Assembly (NCBI GenBank): GCA_001970855.1 | Contig: LSSN01001394.1 | Coordinates: 1 to 35,602, forward strand | Reading direction: 5' to 3' | Length of the DNA stretch: 35,602 nucleotides | Origin: Smittium culicis | Lineage: Eukaryota; Kickxellomycota; Harpellomycetes; Harpellales; Legeriomycetaceae | In this document: positions 1-10,047 of the stretch, piece after piece | Layout of the letters: every line of letters starts with the position of its first letter | How positions within the stretch are numbered: the stretch's first letter is position 1 | The notes under the pieces: model-generated | What the model was told of the DNA's origin: nothing | The model's input: only the letters and a program-made list of their open reading frames with translations | The model's database searches: none | Program-made: the position numbers and the translations under genes

Positions 1-197
1 TTAACCCTTTCCCGTCCAACACTATTTAAAAAGACGAATTTATTGATAGGATAGTCATTTATAAGATTCTTTATTAATTGTCTTTAATTTGAATTATACC
101 AATATATCTTTAAGTCTCGGAATTAAACGATTTTCAATGAATGCGGTTGCCTATATTTGGTCATCCAAAAATAGTCTACCGCGCGGGAAAGGGTTAA
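1..197 (+). mobile_element. TTAA-flanked MITE, copy A (piggyBac-type)
   Basis: A complete 197-bp element that begins TTAACCCTTTCCCG and ends CGGGAAAGGGTTAA. The two ends form an inverted repeat of about 10 bp inside the TTAA. It has no coding capacity. A TTAA target duplication followed by CCCT is the hallmark of piggyBac superfamily elements, so this is most likely a non-autonomous derivative mobilised by a transposase encoded elsewhere. It aligns along its whole length with the copy at 1190-1386, including a core with CTCGGAATTA and AAAAATAGTCTA near the right end. The window starts exactly at the element's left TTAA. Confidence 0.8.
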
Positions 198-401
198 GCC
201 TTCAATGAGATATTAAATTTAATTTATATAAAAATATATCTAGTGAAAGAATTAAAATGGATGACCAGTTGTTGGTCTGATGATCCTAGCTATGTGTAAT
301 TTATACAAATAATTGTATCTTGAGCAATAATAGTACACATTAAATATTCTAATACAGAATTGACATGCGATAGAGACTCTCTTATAAGATAAGTTATAAT
401 G

Positions 402-427
402 TTAACCCTTTCCTGTTCAAAATACTT
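402..427 (+). mobile_element. Truncated MITE left end, interrupted by copy B
   Basis: Only the first 26 bp of the family left end is recognisable (TTAACCCTTTCCTG, then a diverged GTTCAAAATACTT). A second full copy then begins at the next TTAA. In intact copies an internal TTAA lies at element position 26-29, so copy B appears to have inserted there. The continuation of this older element after 623 is too diverged for me to align. Confidence 0.6.
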
Positions 428-623
428 TTAACCCTTTCCCGTCCAACACTCTTTAAAAAGTTTAATTTGATGATTAGTTTATGAATATAAGAAAGTTTAT
501 TATTAGTTGTTATTTTACAATATACCAATAATACTTAACGACTTGGAATTAAAGCATTTTAATTTAACGCTGTTGGCTATATCTGGTGGGCCAAAAATAG
601 TCTACTGCATATAAAAAGGTTAA
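428..623 (+). mobile_element. TTAA-flanked MITE, copy B (nested)
   Basis: A 196-bp copy in the same orientation as copy A. The left end is intact (TTAACCCTTTCCCG). The right end is decayed to AAAAAGGTTAA, having lost part of the GGGAAAGGG terminal repeat. The interior keeps GTTGGCTATAT and AAAAATAGTCTAC, as in copies A, C and F. It is older than copy A judging by its degraded right terminus, and it lies immediately beside a truncated copy end. Confidence 0.72.
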
Positions 624-847
624 GCAATTAATTAGAAAATTTAAAGTGCCTTTCAATTTCTCCAATATTATTAAAAGTGCTCTCTTCATTCAGAATCCTA
701 GATATGGACCAAATAATGCCAAGCAAGTATCAGGGAACTTATGTTTATCTAGATAGAAATTTTCCATCTAATAATATATTTGGCTAGAAGTGACCCAAAA
801 GCGCAAGTTTCCTATTCAAGTAGGTTACTGGTTTATTTCGCTATAGC

Positions 848-1046
848 TTACCTTATTTCCTGTCTAATAAAATAATAAAAAAATTAAATTATTTATTCTT
901 GTATGAATAAAATGAGGGATATCTATTTGCGGAGAATCCTCATAAAGCCAATGGATGAACGGGTCTCGGAATTATTTCGATTTTAATGAACACTATTAGA
1001 TATGTATAGCAGAGTAAAAATAAACGAATTCCGGGAAAGGGGTTTC
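848..1046 (+). mobile_element. Degenerate MITE copy E
   Basis: A heavily diverged copy of about 199 bp. The left end reads TTACCTTATTTCCTGTC in place of TTAACCCTTTCCCGTC. The right part keeps GTCTCGGAATTA, a diverged GATTTTAATGAACAC block and a terminal CCGGGAAAGGGG, with the flanking TTAA lost. Length and the order of the conserved blocks match the intact copies. The boundaries are approximate. Confidence 0.5.
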
Positions 1047-1189
1047 AACTAACAATGAACCACAGCGAATTAAATATCTCAAAACACGACTATTACTCCA
1101 CATGTAATTTTTAACCTCCAATCCACTAAACCAGATAAAATAAAAAAAAATAATGCTATTATTAAAATGCTATTTAAAAAGTTATTCTC

Positions 1190-1386
1190 TTAACCCTTTC
1201 CCGTCCAACACTCTTTAAAAAGCTGAGTTTATTGATTCGATAGTCATTTATAAGATTCTTTATTATTTGCTTTTATTATGAATTATACCAATATATCTTA
1301 TGGCCTCGGAATTAATTGAGGTTCATTGAACGCTATTGGCTATATTTGGTCATTCAAAAATAGTCTACTGCGCTGGAAAGGGTTAA
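1190..1386 (+). mobile_element. TTAA-flanked MITE, copy C
   Basis: A 197-bp copy, the same length and orientation as copy A and the closest to it in sequence, with long identical runs such as the block around CATTTATAAGATTCTTTATT. The left end is TTAACCCTTTCCCG. The right end GCTGGAAAGGGTTAA has one terminal-repeat mismatch relative to CGGGAAAGGG. Direct TTAA duplications flank both ends. No open frame is present. Confidence 0.8.
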
Positions 1387-1544
1387 TATGGAGGAATTAA
1401 TATAGTATATTAACTAGAAGATTCGTATATTTATAAGTTGTTTGGGGATATTAGGTCCTACCAATTATTTTAATAATAGTATATCCCCGAGCGTGCTAAA
1501 CATTATACGCGACGAACGGAATTCAATTAGATTATGCTTCGAGA

Positions 1545-1743
1545 TTAACCCTTTCAGGGGCGGTTGGCCATTTTTGAAATACCAAAATTATCTAATCAAA
1601 CGACAGCATGATAAATAAATATAAGATAGTAATAAATTACTGGCTGATAAATTATAATTATCCAATAACAATTAAATATAATATGGCTTATCCAATTACA
1701 ATTTTTAAATTGGTTTAAGAGTGTTTGCCCCGGAAAGGGTTAA
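1545..1743 (-). mobile_element. TTAA-flanked MITE, copy D (variant subfamily, inverted)
   Basis: A 199-bp element flanked by TTAA and oriented opposite to copies A-C. Read on the minus strand it starts TTAACCCTTTCCGGGGC and ends GGGGC-type sequence before GAAAGGGTTAA, on the plan of the A-type ends. Its terminal about 30 bp resemble the main family (AACACTCTT on one side, AAAAATGGCCAACCG on the other). Its interior shows no clear match to copies A, B, C or F, so it is a separate subfamily that shares ends. Confidence 0.68.
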
Positions 1744-2058
1744 CTTAATGTAATATATTTGCTTAATCACAACTATTTATAAGTTAAATGAAGGTAGCCT
1801 CCAATAATTTTTACAATAAAAAACACCGATTTACAAAGCGTAGAAGTGTAATAACAAACATTTAATTAAAATTTCTAGATTTTTTATATGATTACAAAAA
1901 ATCCACACTGTTAAAGCTAGCTCATTCACTATCCTCTAAGATATAAATATGTCAATAAATATCTAATAATAATTAATCTCTTTCTTGAGTGTAATTAACT
2001 CGCTATATACTTTAATATTCTATTTAGAAACCGATGGTACCATAAATAAAAAAATAAC
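1744..2058. other. Intergenic, nothing recognised
   Basis: A+T-rich spacer between the MITE cluster and the predicted start of the transporter gene. It must hold that gene's promoter and 5' leader, but I see no distinctive element beyond general A/T runs. Confidence 0.5.
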
Positions 2059-3814
2059 ATGTACAATAATCAAAAATACAAAACATATAATCCAAATGAA
2101 GGTGAAATATTATTCTGATCGCTTATTAAGGATAATTTTCAATATAATTATATTTTAAATTAATTAACCTTAGAGGCTACTTTACTAAACGCCGAGAATT
2201 CTTTAAATTCCGAAGCTTTGAATAGTGTTTTTTTACCAGAGAATCGATCAGTTAAAAAGGATATATCGAATTATACCCTTGCCATATTTTTTCTGCTTCT
2301 TGCTATATTATCGTATACCTCACAAACGGTAAAAAACATTAATTTTAGACTAATAAAAAAATGAAAATTTTTATTCAATTACGTTAAACAGTAGTTCTAT
2401 TTTAATTTTTTAAATTTTAGCAAATTGTAAAAAGCTTGGACCGAAATGAGGGTTACAAAAACAAATACGTGCTAGTGTAAATATTTTATAAATAGATTAT
2501 ATTAAAAAAAATATATTATGCAGCTTGTAATTATTTAATGCTTATATTAATTAATATCAATATAGGTACGTATCTAACTTTCTACTAATACTCGTATTTC
2601 CGATAAATACGCTATTTCTACTTGCATCAAACAAAAGAATAAACATTCATATTTTAAAGTCCTTTATAGCTAGCAAAATAAAAGAGCTATATTCTGAGAA
2701 ATTTCCTCCAATAAATCAAAATATTACATCACCAATACCTAGAAAAAAATTGAAAAGAAAATGCATTCATAAGCCAACTCATTTTACAAATTGCGATATT
2801 TGCAATAAAGCATCATTGGTAGGCTTATATTCGAATTTTGTAAATTATGGAAGTCATATCAGTGAATCTGAAAGCTGTAATTACAAAAATTTCAATAAAA
2901 CTACTATATCTATATCAGACGAAGGAAATACGACTAATAGAACAAAAAATATTAGCAATGTAAACCAAGTAAGTGTTTACAAGGGGTATATATTTATTTT
3001 AATAGTGGGGCTAATATTAAGCTATTTTTTGAGCTTTGGGTATTACATGTGGTATGTAGCGCTAAACTTATCCACACTAACCGAAGTTTCAGCTTTGGAA
3101 AGCACAGCGATGTTTTTTGGATATATATTGTCAATATTTTTATTAAAAGAAAAAATTTCAACTGCGAAAATATTATCAGTAGCAATTAGTATTCTTGGTA
3201 CGTTTATATTGATTTTTGGATCAACAAAGGCAGAAATGATCGGAAAATCATTTATTGGACCATATTCATTTAACAAAAAATACTTGGGAAATATTTCGTC
3301 GTTGATATCTTCGTTTTCCGATGCATTGTATCAAGTACTTTATGCCAAATACTTAGTACCAAAATTTATCAGTATAGAAAATCAAGTAGAAGAAATTAGC
3401 AGTACTGAGTTAAGGAATAGGAATAGTTTCTGTAGCCTCTCAAATACGAGCAAAAAAATATACTTTATAAATTTTATAAACTCATCTATGGGCGCAGCTA
3501 CAATTGTTCTTGGATGGTTCCCAATTCTGATTTTAGATATTTTAGATATCCAGAAATTTGTTTTGCCTAGTTCTCCAATCGTGATACTTTTAATATTTTT
3601 GAACTCATTATTCGAGGTTTTATATTTAGTATCATTTCTAATGGCAATGAGTCTATCATCACCGTTATTAGCTGAAGTTGGGGTATCCCTTATTATACCT
3701 GTTAATGCCTTTGTCCAAATAATGCATGAAGGCTTATATCCTACATCTAGCGCAATTTTTGGAAGTGCAATGATATTTTTTGGATTTTTATTAATTTATT
3801 GCTGTAAAGATTAA
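2059..3814 (+). CDS. DMT-superfamily (EamA/SLC35F-like) membrane transporter
   Basis: Proposed exons are 2059-2101, 2174-2328, 2421-2476 and 2566-3814, which join to 501 codons (500 aa) in one frame. About ten hydrophobic segments are visible. The first falls around YTLAIFFLLLAIL and the second around NFLLILVFPINTLF. The later ones include ALNLSTLTEVSALESTAMFF followed by AKILSVAISILGTFILIFG, the usual helix 4/5 region of fungal SLC35F/YML018C-like proteins, and a final GSAMIFFGFLLIY. Such proteins sit in vacuolar, Golgi or plasma membranes and carry small metabolites; the substrate here cannot be told. A hydrophilic, Cys-containing loop near KRKCIHKP and a Ser/Asn-rich loop separate the two halves. 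Exons 2-4 are well supported. The short first exon, with a GTGAAA donor, rests only on splice phase and an ATG and could be wrong. Confidence 0.78.
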
Positions 3815-4255
3815 GCCTTAAAGAACATCCAATTAATTTTTTTACAATTTTTACGCTTTTCTATTTAATTTTGATATATATGTATTAAAATTTATAATTT
3901 TAAATAAAAAAGTTCATAATAATGCTTTTTTTTTATTCATAAATCTTAGTTAGAGTCAAACAAGTGCAATTATTAGTAAGAGTATTTCTTGGGATAATTT
4001 AACTACATTCGATCCCTTTAAGCTTCAGTCAATAGTATTATAAATAGCAATAAGCAATAATTATTAATTTATATATAATAAGCCATTTTACTCTTTATTT
4101 TATAGAATTTACACTTTAAAACGTAGTGTAATTTTTGCGAATAGTACAATAGGAATCTAACGTATCTATAGGTTTATAGAAAACCTAAATCTTGAAAAGT
4201 TAAGATAAAAAATGTATTAAAAGTCTATGAAAAACTATTTGTTCGATATCATAAA
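3815..4255. other. Intergenic, 3' flank of the transporter gene
   Basis: A+T-rich sequence with several AATAAA-like strings (for example near 3903) that could serve the transporter's polyadenylation, but these are expected by chance at this base composition. No gene is seen. Confidence 0.4.
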
Positions 4256-4327
4256 TTGAATACTATTAAAATTAAAATTCATAATTTCGTGATATTAAAA
4301 TCGTGAGTTATGAAATAGTATATTCAA
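4256..4327. repeat. Imperfect inverted repeat (fold-back)
   Basis: The left arm begins TTGAATACTATT and ends TTCATAA by 4284. The right arm 4308-4327 reads TTATGAAATAGTATATTCAA, which is its imperfect reverse complement, with a few inserted bases in the left arm. The loop contains two more small related strings, ATTTCG and AAATCG. It could be an RNA hairpin, a small transposon relic or chance in A+T-rich DNA. Confidence 0.35.
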
Positions 4328-4338
4328 GTTTTGTGAAA

Positions 4339-4461
4339 GAGCCTAAAATTTATTTTAGATCAACTAACAAATGGTTACAACAAAAATTGCTTTATGACTG
4401 GCTGGGTTTAAATTTTCATCATAAAACGTCATTGGATAATTCCAGAAAAGGCTCTTACTAA
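4339..4461 (+). pseudogene. Possible decayed pogo/Tigger-like DDE transposase fragment
   Basis: A 40-codon open stretch between two genes encodes a segment with the string NKWLQQKLLYDWLGLN, followed by SLDNSRKGSY and a stop. This resembles the pogo/Tigger (DDE_1) region where a K-x-W-M-T...F..WL motif is followed after a short gap by L-D-N-A-x-x-H at the second catalytic Asp. If so, the Asp of LDN remains, while the motif Met/Thr and the trailing His are lost. No upstream or downstream transposase parts are recognised. The identification is tentative and made by eye. Confidence 0.28.
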
Positions 4462-4569
4462 TTATTTTTTGAATCATAAAATTATTATCTGTTTATTTTT
4501 TTGTAATGCTTATAGATTTCTATTTCGTACAATTGTTCGATTAAAAGATATACTAAAGAATAAAATAGT

Positions 4570-7500
4570 ATGTCCGAAAAAGTATTGTCAAAGATTTTAA
4601 AATGTCTGAAAGTTAATGTAAATGAAATCAAATCATACTTTCAAGGTAATCCTATATTTTATTATACATCATTTCAATCAACAATGAGCTTGATACTTTT
4701 TTAATTGAATTTAGCTGCTTCCCAATTCCAGAAAGCGTACATCGAAAAAAAAACACGATATTATAATGAAACTCCAGATAAATTCACCATCTCGGTATCA
4801 AAGTATAAAGAAAATATAGATTGTTTTCCTTGCGAGGACTATTGCGAAAGCCCTGCAAATAAAACTGATAACGAGTTAGACCAAGATATAAAAACTGGCG
4901 ACTCAAACACATCTTTGTCAGAAGAGCCTCAACTATCAATAAATGAGAGTTTAAATCAGAACGAATCTGTTTTTGATCAAGATGATCTTCAGAAAAGCTC
5001 GCCTAATATCGAAACAATTACAGCTCAAGATATCGAAGAATTTTGCGAAATTCTTTATTTTAATTTATTCTCTGCACAAAAAATACTACTAGATATCATT
5101 CATAGTAAGAGCAAATATAATTCTTGTTATCATATAGTTTTTTTGTTATTTAAATTTATATAAAAGTGAATTTTTTTATATAATTTCTTACATTTAGATA
5201 AGTCTATAGTGTTTGAAGTCGAGTTATTAGGTTTACAGGATAAAAAAAACATCGGAATTATCCTAGATTTCATTTGTATCTTCGCTCTAGCCCCAAATTT
5301 AGAGTCAAATACCACCATCTCATTTGATTCTCGATTAAAATCATCTTCTATAGAAAATACTGGCTTTAACTTGGAAATTTTCCAAAAATTTACTGATATT
5401 AAAAAGCGTATTCAAAAGTCTTTAGATTTTGATTCTAAATCAGAAATAGAGTCTCTACGTTTATCTCAACTAATTAAATGGACAAAAAACCTTGGCTATT
5501 TTGCTTCTACTCCAAACTATCCAATAGTCGAAATTGGTTTTATAAGCAGAACAAGATCTCTAGCTGACTTAATTTCTGCTTATCTCCAAACTGCTTACTC
5601 CCCAATTTTGGCTAAAAGGGCTGATCTTATATCTAAAGATGAATTAGTTACTATGAAAAAACAGTTTAGCTATGTCTTCAATAACCCGCTTAACAGAAGC
5701 CTAATCCTGGAATCACTATTTGCAATTATGAACTTCTCTACTGGAAAATTGAAATGGTTTAATGTTCTAGTTTCTCGCTTTTTGTCGAGACTTTTAATGA
5801 TGGACAATGGAATCAATCTTCTTCTGAGCTTTATCATAAACACCGATTCATCTGACTCTGATATCACATCAACTAAACTAAAAAATATTTCCAAATTGGT
5901 ATTGACGTCCCCTAAATCTCATAGTGAATACGAATATTTTTTAATTATCATTCCACAACTCTTCAACTTGATTAAAATGTCTGTACAAAATAAAAGCGCC
6001 AATCATCAAAGCTCTAATGATAATAAAGATATGAATAAAGAATCATCTGGTGAAAAAAAAATTGAGACTAAGCATATCTCAATTTATATTTTATCTGACC
6101 TATCCCATCGTTTCCCTTCGATTTTTAAGGAAATAGCATTGCCTATGCTAATACAGCCTTTTGAATTTTGGAGCCAGAAAAAATTTTCCAAGATTTATAA
6201 AATACCAAACTCAAAGAAAAATTATGACCATTACAGCTTAATAAAAGATGATAGTTTAGGAGATATTTTATTCAAGGAGTCACCCAATAAATCGCCATTA
6301 TCAAAACCCTTAATACAAGTTTTGGATGATTCTATTCCAAGTCAACCTGAGCTCAACGCATTTCCAAGTCCTTTATCGGTTGATAATAAAACACTTGAAT
6401 TATTTTCTAATTATTTTTCTATTTTTCAACTAAACTTTCCGAGTACTTGTAATGCTTCGGCCAATAATCAGATAATATCTAAGAACGATGATATAGAATT
6501 ATGCCTTGAAATTTTAAATATAATTTGTGATAGGGACATGGAAAATAGTACCTTCATGATTTCTTCTCTCTCCTCATACGTAATTCGTCCTCTGCTCGTT
6601 TTATATCAATACTACTCTAATGTTTTACAATATGCAGAATCAGATGATCTCACTAAAATAGCTGGAGTTTCCAATTTGGAAATTAATAATCTAAGAATTT
6701 TGTCAAAAAAAATTATCCCTGTGCTAGATAAAATGGAATTTATTCTTTCGAGATTTTTTGAAGAAATCCCAATAGCAGAATCTGCCTCCGTTGTTAAAGC
6801 TTCAGCGCTAAATGACAGGATCGAAAGCATTATAAACTCTAAATCAAACTCTGGCTATTCGATTTACCCTTTATTCGCTATTGACAACAAATTAGAAGCG
6901 AACCTTATTTATACTTTCTATTACCCTGATTTTATCTTCAGTCAAGATGATCGTATTAGCGACAAATCACAAAAACTCAACAGTTTGGAAGACTCTGAGA
7001 TTGGAATTTCCCAAAATGAATACTTAGAAATAGATGAGCAAATTGAAAATTCCTCCAACTACATTCAATTATTCCAGTCAAAATTAGAGGTTCTAACTTT
7101 GAAGAATATATCAGAAAAATTTAAGAAAAACAAAGAGCTGAGTGATAAAAATAATAGTGAATGCAAAATTGAAACCGTCTTCAACCAAATTATCGCAAGT
7201 TTATTCATTAGTCTTTTAAACGAATATGGGTCAGTACATGAACAAATCGGCGAATTTGACGGACTTGAATCTAACATAAGCAATGATAATTTAATTCAAA
7301 ATAAGAAAATTGAAATTCTAAGTAGTAATGATGTTGATGATTCCAAATTTATAGATAATGACAAGATTAAAGCTTTGAATTCATCTAAACGAGATTTCTA
7401 CAACGAAAGTGATATTGATAACAATTTTGAAAGCGAACTTATAAACCATTCTAAATTTGCCAACTTAGCAAAGGTCTTACTAGACATGCTAGAAATGTTT

Positions 7501-9138
7501 GGTCCATCGCTTCTATCAAACAAAGAACATTTGCTGGCATTCATAAATTCAATTTTGCTAAAAGTGTATAACTCTCCACCCCCTAAAATGAATGATAATT
7601 CTAAAAATTTCATTGAAAAGAATAATAATTCTAGCTCTAATTTAAATGTCCATGATTTTTCTAGTTTAGGTAATGTTAACTCAATAAGTAATACTATTGA
7701 CCTAGGAATTGAATCTGAAAATTTCATTAATAATCTATCAGCAAAAATCAATTCTGGCACTAACGTAACTCAAAAGAATAATGAAACAATTGATACGAGC
7801 ATTAGCAATTCTGAACAACTGATTGTAGCTTTAAATTTATTGTACACATTAGAATTTTCTGACTATAACGCAGGTGGATCTGATTTATCAGAAAATGATA
7901 AAACCCAGCTATTTACAGAACAATTACAATCAAACAATCAATCAGTAACGAGCTTATATTCAGGAATATATGAACTTTTGACATTGCTAATTCCACAATG
8001 GAAAAACTTTCCGATGGTTTATGAACTCCTCAAGCAAGCCATGGAAATTTCAAAAAGTCACAAAAAACAGGATAAAAATGAATCTTACAGTTCTAGAAGC
8101 GACGATATAGATGATCTCCTTAGCAACCCTAATAGCAACACAATTGAAAAGGGCCTCTCAGATATTTTAATAGATTTACAGAGTGAGCTGGTGCCTATCG
8201 TTGCTTATGGGCTTTCAAACCTTAAAAAGCATGTTGAATCAAGTAATGATCCAGATAATTCTATTTTATCTTTTGCAGTAAATATTTATATAAAGTTTTT
8301 GGAGCACGAAGATTCTTTTATATATTTGAAATCAATAAGATTTTTGGTTGAACTTGCAACATTGCCTGACGTTCTTAATGTTTCGACTCTTGATATTGGC
8401 TCGAATTTAGAAACCCAAAAAAAAAACGATATTAACAATAGCAAAAAGATTTCAAAAAGTAAATTTAAGCTTGTTTCATCATTATTGCTACAAATTTATA
8501 CGGACTCTAATGCTGACCTGGATTTAAGATTGAGAGTAGGTGAGGTATTATTAGGAATTGGCGATCGCATTGGTAGCGCTTTATCAATATACGGTAACTA
8601 TATTATACCGACATTACTATTAACAGTGGACCCAAGTTACTCAAATAACGCTGCTCACCAAGCCTTAGAGGCGTCACCTGATATTGATAGAGCTAAAGAA
8701 AGTGATTTATTGATTCACTCGTCATTATCTATACTTGGATCATACTGCAAAACATGTCCACTATCTTTGATGAGTTATCAATCTGATTTGATAGAATTTT
8801 GTAAGCAGATTGGAATATCAAAATCATCTAGTTCAGGAATTAAAAGAGCATCCGTTTCATTGCTTATATCTTTAGTCAATGGATACTTTTTTGAATCAGA
8901 TTACAAAATTCCTAAATTAGACAAAAATAAAATTTCAGTTCTTAAAAGTGTTTATAGCAGCTTACAATTAATAAGAAGCTCTGTATTAGCAATTACAAGC
9001 TCACATTCGAATAATCTTCAGACGATACCTGGTATAGAAACAGAGAAAATCAAGCATCAAGAAATCGATAATTTGCTTATTCATAATATTGATCTAGGAA
9101 TCGAGGAGATTGATTCTATATCCAGACAATTTTTTTAG
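4570..9138 (+). CDS. RTP1: RNA polymerase II assembly/nuclear import factor Rtp1 (TANGO6 family)
   Basis: Exons are 4570-4645, 4715-5104 and 5210-9138, joining to 1464 aa. A second in-frame acceptor at 5198 would add four residues. Rtp1 binds RNA polymerase subunits and R2TP components in the cytoplasm and helps assembled polymerase II reach the nucleus; animal TANGO6 is its relative. The protein is a predicted alpha-solenoid. The clearest family match is C-terminal: around residues 1132-1225 there is ELVPIVAYGLSNLKK followed by EDSFIYLKSIRFLVELA (the family signature DSFVYLNAI). Then come LRLRVGEVLLGIGDRIG near residue 1260 and a final helix ending EEIDSISRQFF, matching the RTP1_C1 and RTP1_C2 regions. 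It is much longer than yeast Rtp1 (about 980 aa) because of Asn/Ser/Asp-rich insertions, for example around residues 815-880 and 950-1000. It ends in TAG. Confidence 0.85.
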
Positions 9139-10047
9139 AATTTTTATACTTTTTACCTGACCACATATTTTAGTATTTAAATATACTAGAAAAAGTTTGG
9201 TTACTTAGCTTAAATCATCTTTATCGACTTGAATGCTTCAAAAAATAACTTAAATTCTTAGCGTCTTTATATTATCTGATATTCAAAGTTTTACAAATAT
9301 TTATAGCATTTAAAAATATACAATAAGGATAACTTTAGATATTTTATTTTTTTAATGACTTTTTGTGATATCTCCATTATCTTTTTATTAGAGTCTTATT
9401 TTTATGTGTTAATTTAAGATTCAAATTTTATTGTTTAGTTAATGTCCTATTTCAATAAACATTATACCAGAATAATTTTTAATTAATTGCTATTGGTAAC
9501 TTTATTCATAGTGCAATATATTAGCATTTTAGGTTTAATGATTAGTTTATTTAATTTAAAACAAAAATGAATTCTTATTTGTATTTAAGAACATAATAAA
9601 CTTGGATATATATCAATTTTTATAATTTCATTCGTTTTTGTAACCTAGTATATTGAACTATACACCTGAGTCTTATTTATAACTATTTCTCGATTTATTA
9701 ACCTAATCAAGTTTTGCATTGTACAAAATACAAAAAAAAGAAGAAAAGGTAAAGATAATTTCAATAAAATTTTTTATCAAAATGTCTCGATATTTATGAC
9801 ACCAAATATGGTTTTCTTATCACATAATGCAGATCAGCATTTTTTCTACGCATAAAAAAAAAAATTTAATACTTGGAAATAAATTGGGTTCTTTTTTTTT
9901 TTTGATACAAGATTAATTGCATAAGCTTTAAGCTCTAGCGAGTAATTTTGCATATTATTTTTGCGATTTGCCATTACTAATAAAGATAAATTGCACTAGT
10001 CCTTCCTCTCTTTTTTATTATTTTATTTTTATCTCAAGTCACGAAGA
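9139..10047. other. Intergenic with a pyrimidine-rich DPH7 upstream tract
   Basis: About 900 bp of A+T-rich spacer with no gene recognised. Homopolymer A and T runs occur near 9727, 9856 and 9893. A pyrimidine-rich tract at about 10001-10034 (CCTTCCTCTCTTTTTT) lies just before the DPH7 start codon and is a plausible core-promoter or start-site element, as in many fungal genes, though this is inference. Confidence 0.4.
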
